From Paenibacillus sp. 453mf (GTDB lineage: Bacteria; Bacillota; Bacilli; Paenibacillales; Paenibacillaceae): a stretch of 64,000 nucleotides of DNA. The notes beneath the pieces are model-generated. The model ran no database searches and had not been told where the DNA came from. It was given only the letters and a program-made list of their open reading frames with translations. Within the stretch, counting starts at the first letter, position 1; each line of letters opens with the position of its first letter. Positions 53,626 to 63,978 of this stretch are shown here, piece after piece. Where the stretch lies: positions 1 through 64,000 of the forward strand of contig NZ_FPAC01000003.1 in NCBI RefSeq assembly GCF_900116105.1, in the 5' to 3' direction. A program made the translations under genes and the position numbers.

Positions 53626-55395
53626 ATGAGAAAGAGATTTTCGCTAATGCTTGTGATCATGCTCATGCTGGTAACTGTGCTGGCAGCATGCTCCGGCGGA
53701 TCAACAGCTGAAGAACCAGCGACGGGGGAAACACCTGCAGAAACAACGGAACCGGCAGAGACAACAGAAGAGCCGGCAGAAGAACCAGCAGCAGAAGATG
53801 CTACGCAAAACGATGGTCTGTTTGAAGCGACAGACATGTCCGCGAATCCAGGGACAGCAACAAGCCGTACTGACACTCTGATTGTAGGGATTACATCTCC
53901 TGCAGGTATTTTTAATCCTATCTTTGCAAGTACAACCTACGATATTTGGGTAAATGATCTTATTTTTGAATCCTTCCAAAGTATCAATGCTGATGGAACC
54001 TACTCTCCTCGACTTGCAGAAAGCATCGAGGTTAGCGAAGACGGTTTGCAATATACCTTCAAGCTGAAGCCGGATCTGAAATACACGAACGGTTCTCCAG
54101 TAACCGTAAACGACTATTACTTGGCTCTTAAAATGTACCATGACAGCAGCTATGATGGTCAATCCGATCCACTTTCTTGGAAAATTAAAGGTGGACAGGA
54201 GTATTATGATGGTACAGCCGATGAAATTTCGGGTGTAACCATTGTTGATGATCATACTGTCGAAGTTGAAGTTACGGAAGCAACAGCTTTGACACAAGTA
54301 TATTTGGCAGGAGTTCCGTTCATCCCTTCTGATTACTATGGTGAACCTTATACCCAAGGCAACCTGGATGGGGTTAAAGCACTGAATGACAAGCCAATTG
54401 GCTCTGGTCAATATGTAATGAAATCCTTTGCGCCAGGCCAAGAAGTTGTATTTGAAGCAAATCCAGATTATCACCTGGGAGCTCCAAAAATTAAAAATGT
54501 AATTTACAAAACGACTACAGACGAAACAAGACTTGCGATGCTGGAGTCCGGTGAAATTGATATGGATATGCTCACAGTAGATGAAGATAATGTTGAAATG
54601 GCTCAGCTCCTTGGATTCTTGGATCTGAACATCTTCCCTACTAACGGATATGGATATATCGGTATGAATCATACAAGTCCGAAATTCTCGGATGTAAAAG
54701 TCCGTCAAGCATTGGTATATGGCCTCAACCGTGCTGAGATTGTAGAAGCGGTATACGGTAAATTTGCCGATGTTATCAATATTCCACAATCCAAGCAATC
54801 TTGGGCTTACACAGAAGAGGGAATTGAAGCCTATGCGTTTGACACGGAAAAGGCAAAATCACTTCTAGATGAAGCAGGCTGGACTGTAGGTAAAGACGGA
54901 ATACGTGAGAAAGACGGTGAGAAATTCACAATCGATTTCTCTGCTACAGCGGATAACGTTGTAGTAGATGCACTTCTTCCAATTCTAACAGCAAACTATG
55001 AAGAGCTTGGCATTGAAGTGGTAGCTGAAGTGCTTGATTTCAACGCTATCACTGAAAAAGCACAAGCAGGCAACTTCGAGATGTTCTTCATGGCATGGGG
55101 CTTGACTCCAGATCCTGATACAACCGTATATACTACGGATGGTGCACAGAACCGTCTTGGTTACTCTCACCCAGCTTATGACGAGCTGGCTGCACAAGGT
55201 AAGGCAGAACTTGATCTCGAGAAACGTAAAGAAATTTACGCTAAGGCATATCAAGAGCTTAATGCAACAATTCCGGATATCTTGATGTACCAAAGACGTG
55301 ACGGCTGGGCAATCAATGGCCGCATCAACGGACTAGAAATTACACCTTACAAAGACTTTACTATTGATCTGTACAAAGCCGAAATCGGAGAATAA
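53626..55395 (+). CDS. peptide ABC transporter substrate-binding lipoprotein
   Basis: The 589-residue family 5 solute-binding protein binds oligopeptides at the cell surface. It has a lipoprotein signal with lipobox VLAACSGG (Cys at about residue 22) and an acidic Glu/Thr/Ala-rich linker to about residue 65. The family core shows SIEVSEDGLQYTFKLKPDLKYTNGSPVT and PIGSGQYVMKSF. It is first of five co-directional genes. Length is normal for OppA-type proteins. Confidence 0.95.
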   Translation: MRKRFSLMLVIMLMLVTVLAACSGGSTAEEPATGETPAETTEPAETTEEPAEEPAAEDATQNDGLFEATDMSANPGTATSRTDTLIVGITSPAGIFNPIFASTTYDIWVNDLIFESFQSINADGTYSPRLAESIEVSEDGLQYTFKLKPDLKYTNGSPVTVNDYYLALKMYHDSSYDGQSDPLSWKIKGGQEYYDGTADEISGVTIVDDHTVEVEVTEATALTQVYLAGVPFIPSDYYGEPYTQGNLDGVKALNDKPIGSGQYVMKSFAPGQEVVFEANPDYHLGAPKIKNVIYKTTTDETRLAMLESGEIDMDMLTVDEDNVEMAQLLGFLDLNIFPTNGYGYIGMNHTSPKFSDVKVRQALVYGLNRAEIVEAVYGKFADVINIPQSKQSWAYTEEGIEAYAFDTEKAKSLLDEAGWTVGKDGIREKDGEKFTIDFSATADNVVVDALLPILTANYEELGIEVVAEVLDFNAITEKAQAGNFEMFFMAWGLTPDPDTTVYTTDGAQNRLGYSHPAYDELAAQGKAELDLEKRKEIYAKAYQELNATIPDILMYQRRDGWAINGRINGLEITPYKDFTIDLYKAEIGE

Positions 55396-55469
55396 TTAAA
55401 TCAGCATGATGATAAGCTCAGCTCTGGCAAGGGCTGGGCTTATCTACTTTTCTAACCGGGAGGAATATT

Positions 55470-56435
55470 ATGAAGCAGTACATTATCCGGAGGCTGCTGC
55501 AAATGATTCCGACGATGATCGGAATCACCATTATCTTGTTTGCCATAACAGCATTGGTGCCTGGAGATTTTATCACATCACAGCAAAATCCGCAGATGAC
55601 GGAAGAAAGAGCGGCTCAGCTGCGAGCAATATATGGTCTGGATAAACCCCCTGTAGAACGGTATTTCACATGGGTAGGTAATATGATTACAGGTAACATG
55701 GGTGAATCGCTTCAGCATAAGCGGGCTGTTACTGATGTTATCGGAGATTATGTGTGGAATTCCTTTATTATTGCATTCTTTAGTATGATCTTAAGCTGGA
55801 TTATTGCCGTATTTACCGGTGTATTCTCTGCGAAATTTCAATATTCATTCTTTGACAAGATCGTAACTTTGTTCGTGTTCCTATGTATGTCGCTTCCTTC
55901 CTTCTTCATTGGACTCGTATTAATTAAGTTTCTTTCTGTTGATCTGGGGTGGTTCCCTGTAGGGGGAATGAGTTCAGCTGGAGCGTCTAATATGTCAATT
56001 TGGGCATATTTCTTAGATGTTCTAAATCATAGCTTCCTGCCAATACTCGTGTTGACAATGCTGAGTACAGGAACGCTGACTCGATATTTCAGAACAAGCA
56101 TGCTGGAGGTTATTCGGCAGGACTATGTTCGTACGGCCCGTGCTAAAGGCCTGAAAGAGAGAACCGTTATCTTCAAGCATGCGCTTCGTAATGCCATGCT
56201 TCCTGCCATTACATTAATGGGATTTGAACTTCCGAGCTTATTTGGAGGAGCCATTATCCTTGAAAAAATATTCGTATGGCCTGGTGTTGGACAAGTGTAT
56301 ATGGAGTCAATAAGCATGCGGGATTATCCATTTATGCTTGGTTTCACAGTCTTCATCTCGGCACTAACCTTAATAGGTACACTGCTGTCGGATGTGCTCT
56401 ATGGAACTGCAGATCCTAGAATAAGGTTAAAGTAG
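55470..56435 (+). CDS. peptide ABC transporter permease, OppB type
   Basis: The 321-residue membrane protein has about six helices and the permease loop signature YVRTARAKGLKERTVIFKHALRNAMLP. OppB-type permeases start with YIIRRLLQMIPTM, as here. It forms the channel with the OppC-type partner that follows after 12 bases. Confidence 0.95.
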   Translation: MKQYIIRRLLQMIPTMIGITIILFAITALVPGDFITSQQNPQMTEERAAQLRAIYGLDKPPVERYFTWVGNMITGNMGESLQHKRAVTDVIGDYVWNSFIIAFFSMILSWIIAVFTGVFSAKFQYSFFDKIVTLFVFLCMSLPSFFIGLVLIKFLSVDLGWFPVGGMSSAGASNMSIWAYFLDVLNHSFLPILVLTMLSTGTLTRYFRTSMLEVIRQDYVRTARAKGLKERTVIFKHALRNAMLPAITLMGFELPSLFGGAIILEKIFVWPGVGQVYMESISMRDYPFMLGFTVFISALTLIGTLLSDVLYGTADPRIRLK

Positions 56436-56447
56436 GAGGAGATTACA

Positions 56448-57371
56448 TTGGCGATTGAGGCTGCACCCCTTAAGTCGAATACTCAAGTTCCAGTTAAGCG
56501 GCCAGATTCTCCGTGGCGTATATCGTTACGTCGATTTACTCGCAACCGGCTCGCGGTAATGGGACTTTTCATTTTAGTATTTATGGTATTGTTCTGTGTG
56601 TTTGGTCCGATGATGTCCCCGTATAACTTGACAGACTATTCTGTAGCGAACAAGAACCAGCCGCCGAATGCACAGCACTGGCTCGGTACGGATAAGCTCG
56701 GCCGGGATATACTGCTTCGAATTATGTTGTCCGGCAGAATATCGTTATTGGTAGGATTTGTAGCCACCTTTGTTGCCGTTCTGCTCGGATCTGTACTCGG
56801 TGCCTTGGCAGGGTTCTATAGAAGATTTGTAGATACGATCATTATGCGTGTTGCTGAAATCTTCATGGCGATTCCCTCGTTACCATTGTTGATCATTATG
56901 GGTGCGATTTTGTCCGATTTGAAGGTTCATCCGGATAATCGAGTTTACTTCCTTATCCTGATTATGGGTGTGATGGGATGGACAACTCTATCAAGATTGG
57001 TACGAGGCCAGATTCTATCTCTGCGTGAGCAAGAATTTATGCAGGCAACAGAGGCGCTCGGACTTCGGGATGGACGTAAAATATTCCGACATTTAATTCC
57101 GAATACAGTCCCGATCATTATCGTATCCTCTACATTGCTTGTAGCAAGCATGATCTTAAGTGAATCTGCACTGAGTTACCTGGGACTGGGCGTTGTGCCT
57201 CCTACTCCATCTTGGGGCAATATGATATCGGATGCCAACAGTCTGATTGAGTTTCGTAAAAGACCTTGGGTCTGGATTCCACCAGGGGTATGTATCTTGG
57301 TAACTGTAATTGGAATTAACTTAATCGGTGACGGGCTTCGTGATGCGCTCGATCCTAAAATGAAAAAGTAG
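56448..57371 (+). CDS. peptide ABC transporter permease, OppC type
   Basis: The 307-residue membrane permease has an OppC-type N-terminal tail (SPWRISLRRFTRNRLAVMGLFIL), the family segment HWLGTDKLGRDILLRIM, and the EAA-loop QATEALGLRDGRKIFRHLIPNT. It starts at TTG 56448 after AGGAGGAG. It follows the OppB-type gene. Confidence 0.95.
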   Translation: MAIEAAPLKSNTQVPVKRPDSPWRISLRRFTRNRLAVMGLFILVFMVLFCVFGPMMSPYNLTDYSVANKNQPPNAQHWLGTDKLGRDILLRIMLSGRISLLVGFVATFVAVLLGSVLGALAGFYRRFVDTIIMRVAEIFMAIPSLPLLIIMGAILSDLKVHPDNRVYFLILIMGVMGWTTLSRLVRGQILSLREQEFMQATEALGLRDGRKIFRHLIPNTVPIIIVSSTLLVASMILSESALSYLGLGVVPPTPSWGNMISDANSLIEFRKRPWVWIPPGVCILVTVIGINLIGDGLRDALDPKMKK

Positions 57372-57383
57372 GGAGATGCGAAC

Positions 57384-58361
57384 ATGGCAAAAGAACTTGT
57401 AGAATTTCGCAACTTAAAAACGCATTTTCATACATCCTCCGGGATCGTCAAAGCCGTAGATGACGTCAGCTTTACTATACGAGAAGGCGAGACCGTATGT
57501 GTCGTTGGTGAATCAGGCTGTGGTAAGAGCGTGACGGCGATGTCACTTATGCGCTTACTGGAGGTTCCCTCGGCTGGAGGCGAGATCTTATTCGAAGGCA
57601 GAGATATATTGAAACTGAGTAATAATGAAATGCGCAAGCTTCGCGGCAATGAAATATCGATTATATTCCAGGAGCCGATGTCTTCCTTGAACCCCGTTCT
57701 CACGATTGGGGAGCAAATCAGTGAACCGCTCATGCTGCACCAGCTGCTGGATAAGAAGGAAGCACGCAAGAGAGCCATTGAGCTGATCAGCCTCGTCGGG
57801 ATTCCGCGTCCGGAGGTCATCGTGGACTCCTACCCTCATGAGCTGAGTGGAGGGATGCGGCAGCGGATTATGATTGCGATTGCCCTAAGCTGTAATCCTA
57901 AGCTGCTGATCGCCGATGAGCCGACAACAGCACTTGATGTAACAATACAGGCACAGATTCTCGATCTGATGCGGGATATTAAAGAGAAGTTCAATACTTC
58001 GATCATGCTCATTACACATGACCTTGGCGTTGTTGCCGAGATGGCAGATTACGTTGTCGTTATGTATGCCGGTAAAGTCATCGAGGAAGCTTCCGTATAT
58101 GAGCTGTTCAGAGAACCAAAGCACCCTTATACCAAAGGATTACTTAAAGCAAAACCAATTATTAACCAACGACAGGAGCGTCTCTATTCCATACCAGGTC
58201 AGGTACCTAACCCCGTGGATTTGGAGAACAACTGTCACTTCCATGATCGCTGTGAATTCTGTATGAGTATTTGCCGTGAGAAGGAGCCGCCGCTTCAAAA
58301 GGATGAGCAAGGACATAAAGTGGCTTGCTGGCTGTACGAGGAGGAGGCGAAGGTAAGATGA
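57384..58361 (+). CDS. peptide ABC transporter ATPase, OppD type
   Basis: The 325-residue ATPase has Walker A GESGCGKSVTAM, the signature LSGGMRQRIMIAIAL, Walker B LLIADEPTTALD, and a C-terminal Cys-containing oligopeptide-transporter motif (NNCHFHDRCEFCMSICREKEPP). Four Cys in that motif suggest an Fe-S cluster, as seen in related DppD/OppD proteins. It overlaps the next gene by four bases. Confidence 0.95.
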   Translation: MAKELVEFRNLKTHFHTSSGIVKAVDDVSFTIREGETVCVVGESGCGKSVTAMSLMRLLEVPSAGGEILFEGRDILKLSNNEMRKLRGNEISIIFQEPMSSLNPVLTIGEQISEPLMLHQLLDKKEARKRAIELISLVGIPRPEVIVDSYPHELSGGMRQRIMIAIALSCNPKLLIADEPTTALDVTIQAQILDLMRDIKEKFNTSIMLITHDLGVVAEMADYVVVMYAGKVIEEASVYELFREPKHPYTKGLLKAKPIINQRQERLYSIPGQVPNPVDLENNCHFHDRCEFCMSICREKEPPLQKDEQGHKVACWLYEEEAKVR

Positions 58362-59371
58362 CAGAAGCAACGAGTGCGACAATGGCGGAAGCAAGACCAA
58401 GTAGTGTAGCAGAACCGCTTATGGAGGTCAAAAACCTCAAGAAGTATTTTCCGATCACAGGTGGTGTATTCCAGCGCCATGTCGGGGATGTAAGAGCGGT
58501 AGATGATGTATCATTTACGATCTATAAAGGCGAATCCTTTGGACTAGTCGGCGAGTCTGGCTGCGGCAAGAGTACGATCGGCAGAACCATACTTCGTCTA
58601 TTGGAGAAAACAGATGGAAGTGTTCTTTTTAAAGGTCAGGATGTCCATAAGCTGTCTAAACAGCAGCTGAGAAGCATTCGTCCGCAAATGCAGATTGTAT
58701 TCCAAGATCCATTCAGCTCACTGAATCCACGGATTAAAGTCGGAGAAGCGATTGGTGAGGCACTGCTGGATCACAAGCTTATCCCGAAAAAAGAGCTGCG
58801 GGAGCGTGTAGAAGAAATTCTTCGCATCTGCGGACTGTCGAGCTATCATTACGATCGCTTCCCACATGAGTTCTCAGGCGGACAGCGTCAGCGGATTGGC
58901 ATAGCGCGTGCGCTCATCCTTAATCCTGACTTCATCGTGGCGGACGAGCCTGTATCCGCACTGGACGTATCGATTCAGGCCCAAATCATTAACCTGCTGA
59001 GCGATCTGCAGGCAGAGAAGCAGCTCACTTATTTGTTCATATCCCATGATCTTAGTGTTGTCGAGCATCTGTGCAATCGGATCGGAGTAATGTATCTGGG
59101 TTCGATGGTCGAAATGGCAAGCAAGGATGAACTATTCCAGAATCCACTACATCCTTATACCAAAGCACTGCTGTCTGCTGTTCCAATTCCAGACCCGACG
59201 ATCAAACGGGAAAGAATTGTGCTGAAAGGCGATATCCCAAGCCCGGCGAATCCGCCTTCAGGCTGCAAGTTCCATACTCGCTGCCCGCTCGCTTCGGATA
59301 TTTGCAAGCAGGATATTCCAGAGTATCGCAACATGGGGAATGACCACTATGTCGCTTGTCATTTCGCATAA
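58358..59371 (+). CDS. peptide ABC transporter ATPase, OppF type
   Basis: The second ATPase of 337 residues has Walker A GESGCGKSTIGRT, signature FSGGQRQRIGIARAL, Walker B FIVADEPVSALD, and a C-terminal motif GCKFHTRCPLASDICKQ. I choose ATG 58358, which overlaps the OppD stop as ATGA. The frame opens earlier at 58325. It ends the operon before a long-stem terminator. Confidence 0.95.
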   Translation: MTEATSATMAEARPSSVAEPLMEVKNLKKYFPITGGVFQRHVGDVRAVDDVSFTIYKGESFGLVGESGCGKSTIGRTILRLLEKTDGSVLFKGQDVHKLSKQQLRSIRPQMQIVFQDPFSSLNPRIKVGEAIGEALLDHKLIPKKELRERVEEILRICGLSSYHYDRFPHEFSGGQRQRIGIARALILNPDFIVADEPVSALDVSIQAQIINLLSDLQAEKQLTYLFISHDLSVVEHLCNRIGVMYLGSMVEMASKDELFQNPLHPYTKALLSAVPIPDPTIKRERIVLKGDIPSPANPPSGCKFHTRCPLASDICKQDIPEYRNMGNDHYVACHFA

Positions 59372-59437
59372 ATCACGTCAAAAGTGTGGATTTGGGGTCC
59401 TGCTTACGTACGGATAATATCATATGTTGGATTGTTG

Positions 59438-59485
59438 GAGCATCATTTCCATATGCCTAGGGGCTAAGGGAGATGATGCTCTTTT
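59438..59485 (+). terminator. terminator of the peptide transporter operon
   Basis: Bases 59438-59450 pair with 59469-59481 (13 bp, one T-G pair) and are followed by TTTTC. The loop is 18 bases. Confidence 0.85.
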
Positions 59486-59783
59486 CTATTTTCAAATGTA
59501 TGTGAATAGAAATAGGAGCTATTTTTGAAGGAGTAAAAAATTGGAATAAAAAATCAAGAAAAAAATTTAAAAAAATGCAGACAAAATTGTCATTTCCTAC
59601 GTCTATATATATAGAAGTGTTTAATTAGTTATATAGATTGAATTGAAGAACTATCCGTAACTACTTGATGTGAGCCTTACGGCTTAAAACAGGAGTCTTG
59701 AGATCAATCTATCTAGTAGAAGTAAATCAAGTTTCGGGCATATCGAATGCGGCATATTTTGAGAAGAATGGAGGACAAGCTAT
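59486..59783. other. AT-rich upstream region of the D,D-carboxypeptidase gene
   Basis: This stretch contains no gene. It should carry the promoter of the next gene, but I could not define a reliable -35/-10 pair. Confidence 0.4.
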
Positions 59784-60716
59784 ATGAAAAAATGGATCCT
59801 GCGAATTAGTGTAATGGTAATTATTCTAGCGCTGTTTGTTATTATCATCAGACCAGGAATCTTAGTAGGCAAGCCTGCCATTCAATCAAATGCTGCATTG
59901 GTGATGGACGTAAATACAGGAGAAGTCATTATGAATATGAACGGTGATGTTCCACTGCCAACAGGAAGTATCACCAAATTAATGACCCAGCTGATTATTA
60001 TGGATGAACTCTCAGCAGGACATATTTCCTGGACTGATGCAGTTGAAATCAGCCAAAATGCAAGTGAAGTACAAGGGCAGCAGGTGGCGCTTGCCCTTGG
60101 CGATCAGTTTACGGTAAGAGAATTGCTTGAGGTCGTATCAGTATATTCCGCGAATGATGCGATTGTAGCTCTTGCTGAGCACGCCTTGGGAACAGAGGAA
60201 GTATTCATCGACAGAATGAACGACAAAGCGAAGGAATTAGGACTCTCGGTTCATACGATTTATAATAATGTGACAGGAAACACTTCCTTATCAGGTGGCC
60301 CTAAAGAAAATTATATGACTGCAAATGATATCGCCGTATTATCGGCACACCTCATTCAAGAGCATCCGGAAATCCTGAAGATGGCAAGCCGTCCGCAAGT
60401 CGAATTAAAGGGTAAAGGACTCTACATGAGCAATACCAACTGGATGCTGGAGGAGATCAGTGGACCTTACTCCTATGAAGGAGTAGACGGTCTCAGAACA
60501 GGTTATACCGAGGAAGCCGGATATTGTTATGCAGGTACGGCGGAGCAGAACGGCAAGCGGCTTGTTGCTGTCGTGCTTGGTGCCGAATCACAGGAACAAC
60601 GATTCAACGAAGCAACAGATCTGTTAAACTACGGATACTCACACGCATACACAACAGGAGAATGGCATAAGAAGTGGGCAATGGCACTTCGGCTGGCCGT
60701 CGAACGAACAATATAA
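59784..60716 (+). CDS. D-alanyl-D-alanine carboxypeptidase (S11 family)
   Basis: This penicillin-binding-type enzyme trims the terminal D-Ala from peptidoglycan stem peptides. The 310-residue protein has an N-terminal membrane anchor (ISVMVIILALFVIIIRPGIL). The three active-site motifs are visible: SITK in PTGSITKLMTQ, SAN in VYSANDAIVALAE, and RTG in GLRTGYTEEAG. The Lys-Thr-Gly motif is replaced by Arg-Thr-Gly, as in some family members. It is shorter than DacA because the C-terminal beta domain is missing. Confidence 0.9.
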   Translation: MKKWILRISVMVIILALFVIIIRPGILVGKPAIQSNAALVMDVNTGEVIMNMNGDVPLPTGSITKLMTQLIIMDELSAGHISWTDAVEISQNASEVQGQQVALALGDQFTVRELLEVVSVYSANDAIVALAEHALGTEEVFIDRMNDKAKELGLSVHTIYNNVTGNTSLSGGPKENYMTANDIAVLSAHLIQEHPEILKMASRPQVELKGKGLYMSNTNWMLEEISGPYSYEGVDGLRTGYTEEAGYCYAGTAEQNGKRLVAVVLGAESQEQRFNEATDLLNYGYSHAYTTGEWHKKWAMALRLAVERTI

Positions 60717-61030
60717 CATTTTTGAACGATATCCGAACCAAGGACAGAAGGACCGTCGCTACAATAGTATAGGCATGAGTAAGGAAGAGCAGGAGAGACA
60801 CCTCGCTCTTTTTTTTATATATGTTTAAATTTGAATCATTTTCATAATACCTTTAGCTGCTTATATCAAGGGTATATATAGTTTGAAATTTACCTAATTT
60901 AATGATTTATAAAATTGATTCATTCACATCATTTTTTCTTTACTTTTGGATTTATAGGGGTATGATAATAATTGACTCTTGGGTTAATTATGGACAGTGA
61001 GTTATAATCCTAGGTTTCGGAGGGATATGG
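60717..61030. other. intergenic region before the MFS gene
   Basis: It contains the carboxypeptidase terminator and the MFS gene promoter region. A TTGACT (60972-60977) and a TATAAT (61003-61008) are 25 bases apart, too far for one promoter. I see nothing else. Confidence 0.4.
60783..60818 (+). terminator. carboxypeptidase terminator
   Basis: AGAGCAGG and CCTCGCTCT pair with one bulge and are followed by a run of eight T residues. Confidence 0.75.
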
Positions 61031-62626
61031 ATGAAAAAGCAATTACAATGGCCGCTCATTATCTTTGCGGTCGGTGTATTTATGGCGGCATTGGATAATG
61101 GCATTATTACTTCCTCTTTAACAACACTGAACGCCTCATTCGGTGTATCGCCGAACTGGGGAGCATGGACAATTACATTGTACACACTAGGCCTGGCAAT
61201 AAGCGTACCGATAGCAGGCAAGCTGTCGGATCGATACGGGCGGAAGAAGCTGTTTATGATTGAAGTTGCTTTATTTGGGCTTGGATCTTTGCTCGTCGCG
61301 TTGAGCCCGAATTTCACCCTCTTCCTGGCTGCAAGGATTATACAGGCCTTAGGTGGTGGCGGAATATTTATTATTGCTAGCTCTTATGTGCTCAGTACCT
61401 TCCCTAAAGAAAAACAAGGAGGGGCGCTAGGGATGCTTGGTGCGATGAATGGAGTAGCTGCCGTACTGGGGCCCAATGTGGGCTCTCTGCTGCTTCAGCT
61501 TACGGGCAATTGGCATTGGCTGTTTCTCATTAATGTACCGATAGCGATTCTTCTACTGCTTCTTGGCTACAAGTTCATTCATGAGGAGCAGGAGCTGAGT
61601 ACAGCGAAGATGGATTGGATCGGTGTCAGTTTTCTCTCCTTAGGGGTGCTCGGCGTCATGTTCAGCTTCACCAATCTTGAGGGAGTCAGTATACTCAGCA
61701 GCATGGGTGAGCCTGGATTTTATGGATATTTAGCTGGCGGGCTGATCATGCTGATTCTATTTTATTATTGGGAAAAAAGAATGGAGCTCCAGGGAGCAAG
61801 TCCTGTGATTTCAACCCAAATGCTTCGAGTGCCGGCCTTTTTATGGACCCTGCTCATTGCCTTTTTTTCGGGTGCGATTCTGGCGTCTGTTATTTTCATT
61901 CCGGGATTCGTGGAGCAGTATCTTGGGGTATCCAGCACGGCATCCGGGTATTGGTTTACTCCGCTCGCACTTGCTGCTGGTGCCGGCTCCGTGCTTGGCG
62001 GGATGTATGTAGATCGGAAAGGGCCTATCTGGACACTAACTGTAGCCGGTTTAATAAGTGCGTTTGGATTTCTTCTCTTTGCGCTATGGGTCGACAGCTT
62101 ATGGGAAATGGTTATTTCAAGCTTGTTTGTCGGGCTTGGATTTAGTGTGATGCTGGGAGCGCCGGTCAATGTGCTCATTACCGAGGATGCCAAGGACTCA
62201 GAACGCGGCATTGCGCTTGCAACCAGTTCATTGTTCCGGCAAATGGCGATGGCAATCGCACCCACCGTATTCGCGGGCTTTCTCGCTCGTTCCTTCTCAG
62301 GCTTTGGTGGCAACATAGAGGCGAGTTTTGCAGAAGAGGGAATTCAGGCAGATCCCGCTGTAATGCAGCAATATATGGGGGAAACGCAGATGGCTACAAC
62401 TGATGTCAATTCCATTCGTGAAGCCTTCGCTTCAATTCCGGATGCCTCCGTCACGGATGCCTTAACACAGGCACTTGAACTGACCGTGAACCAAGGATAT
62501 AGTCGATTATTTTGGTCGGCTCTGATCTTCAGTCTCCTTACGGCAGCAGCAACACTAGTGACAGGCAAAATTCGCAGCAAGAAGCGAAGTCAAAGGGACC
62601 AGAGCACACAGATATCGAATCTATAA
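61031..62626 (+). CDS. MFS drug/metabolite exporter (DHA2, 14-TM type)
   Basis: The 531-residue transporter is of the EmrB/QacA (DHA2) subfamily with about 14 membrane helices. Family motifs are LDNGIITSSLTTL (helix 1), GKLSDRYGRKKLF (loop 2-3, motif A), RIIQALGGGGIFIIASSYV, and GPNVGSLLLQLTGNWHWLF (motif C-like). Such pumps use the proton gradient to export toxic compounds. The substrate cannot be read from sequence. GGAGGG lies upstream of the ATG. No regulator gene is adjacent. Confidence 0.92.
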   Translation: MKKQLQWPLIIFAVGVFMAALDNGIITSSLTTLNASFGVSPNWGAWTITLYTLGLAISVPIAGKLSDRYGRKKLFMIEVALFGLGSLLVALSPNFTLFLAARIIQALGGGGIFIIASSYVLSTFPKEKQGGALGMLGAMNGVAAVLGPNVGSLLLQLTGNWHWLFLINVPIAILLLLLGYKFIHEEQELSTAKMDWIGVSFLSLGVLGVMFSFTNLEGVSILSSMGEPGFYGYLAGGLIMLILFYYWEKRMELQGASPVISTQMLRVPAFLWTLLIAFFSGAILASVIFIPGFVEQYLGVSSTASGYWFTPLALAAGAGSVLGGMYVDRKGPIWTLTVAGLISAFGFLLFALWVDSLWEMVISSLFVGLGFSVMLGAPVNVLITEDAKDSERGIALATSSLFRQMAMAIAPTVFAGFLARSFSGFGGNIEASFAEEGIQADPAVMQQYMGETQMATTDVNSIREAFASIPDASVTDALTQALELTVNQGYSRLFWSALIFSLLTAAATLVTGKIRSKKRSQRDQSTQISNL

Positions 62627-62646
62627 GGAACGTTAAAATCGTAAGA

Positions 62647-62681
62647 GAAGAGGCCCTTTCCTCGGAAAGGGCTTCTTCTTC
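62647..62681 (+). terminator. terminator of the MFS gene
   Basis: GAAGAGGCCCTTTCC and GGAAAGGGCTTCTTC pair almost completely; a T/C-rich run follows. Confidence 0.75.
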
Positions 62682-62880
62682 GACTAAATATGACAATTTG
62701 CAGCATGCCTAACTTCTGATTATTATGGTAATATAGCAAAATGTACAAGTTGCAGGATGAAAAATAATAGGCCATCATAATAGAGAGACTTTTACTAAGG
62801 CGAAGCATGCCTGATTATACTGTTATGACGTTGCTTTCACATAAGACGAATCTACAAATCCAATAGAGAAGGAATGAACT

Positions 62881-63978
62881 ATGAGATCTAGAAGCAGAAA
62901 CAGGTATCGTAGAAAGAGGAGAGGAAGAGGCTTACTCATCACCCTCCTGACTCTTGTCGTTATAGTCGCGGTCGCTTATCCGTTCCGTCAACAGATTGCT
63001 TTAGCCGCTTTTGATCTATTCTTATCAGGCACGGTAGAGAACCAGCTTGAAAAATCATATAAACCATCTGGAAGCGCCAGCGCTGAACCTGTTGTATATC
63101 AGAATGAGCCTTTCTCTGTATTGCTGTTAGGTACGGATGCAAGACCGTATGAGAAGACTCGAGGCCGCTCAGATACCGTCATTTACGCAGTGGTTCGCCC
63201 TCAGGAATCCCGGGTTCTGCTCGTCTCCATTCCCCGCGATACTTATGTGGAGATTGTTGGACATGATGCGGATGAGGACGGCATGAATGATTACGACAAG
63301 CTTACCCATGCTTTTGCCTTTGGTGAAGAGGATATGTCGATCAACACGGTTGAGAAATTCCTCGGATATGAGGTAAATAATTACGCGACAGTTAACTTTA
63401 TGGCCATACAGAAGGTTGTGGATGCCATTGGCGGCGTAGAGCTCCCGATTACAGAAGATATCGTTAATAAAAATCCGAATCATGTGCAATTTACAATCGA
63501 AGGCGGTAAACCGGTCTACAGCGGTGAAGAGGCATTATACTATATCCGTTACCGCGAAGACAGCGATTTTAAACGTGCAGAAAGACAGCAGATCTTCTTG
63601 AATGCTGTAGCAAACCGCATGCTGAACGTGAGTCAAATTTCCAAAATTCCAGAGCTGTTTGATATTATGGGAGATAACTTCCAGACCGACCTTCATCCTA
63701 CATCAATTATTAACCTCGCCAAGCAGGTGCTTACACAAGGAAACCCGGAAATTTTAAGTTTCACAATGATGGGTGAAGGGGTAAGAAAGGATGACGGTAT
63801 ATTCTATACCGAAGTTGACGAGAAATACTATGAGTATTCGAAAGAAATGATTGCGAACTGGCTTGATCCGAGTACAACGGAAGAAACGCTGCTCAAACCG
63901 GAAGATTTTAATAAAGAAGACGAAACCGAGAGCAATGTTACAGAGAACAACGAAACTGCATCTTCTCAGTCCCAATAA
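62881..63978 (+). CDS. LCP family cell-wall ligase (LytR-CpsA-Psr)
   Basis: LCP enzymes attach teichoic acids or other glycopolymers to peptidoglycan. The 365-residue protein has a very basic cytoplasmic N-terminus (RSRSRNRYRRKRRGRG), one membrane helix (LLITLLTLVVIVAVAYPF), and the extracellular LCP domain with VLLLGTDARPYEKTRGRSDTVI, LLVSIPRDTYVEI, and YIRYREDSDFKRAERQQ. The C-terminal tail is Glu/Thr/Asn-rich. It stops 23 bases before the window end. The start ATG at 62881 follows AGAAGGAATG-type sequence. Confidence 0.95.
   Translation: MRSRSRNRYRRKRRGRGLLITLLTLVVIVAVAYPFRQQIALAAFDLFLSGTVENQLEKSYKPSGSASAEPVVYQNEPFSVLLLGTDARPYEKTRGRSDTVIYAVVRPQESRVLLVSIPRDTYVEIVGHDADEDGMNDYDKLTHAFAFGEEDMSINTVEKFLGYEVNNYATVNFMAIQKVVDAIGGVELPITEDIVNKNPNHVQFTIEGGKPVYSGEEALYYIRYREDSDFKRAERQQIFLNAVANRMLNVSQISKIPELFDIMGDNFQTDLHPTSIINLAKQVLTQGNPEILSFTMMGEGVRKDDGIFYTEVDEKYYEYSKEMIANWLDPSTTEETLLKPEDFNKEDETESNVTENNETASSQSQ

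Noticed and set aside
60972..61008. Single promoter TTGACT/TATAAT before the MFS gene
   Set aside because: The 25-base spacing is too long for one sigma-A promoter.
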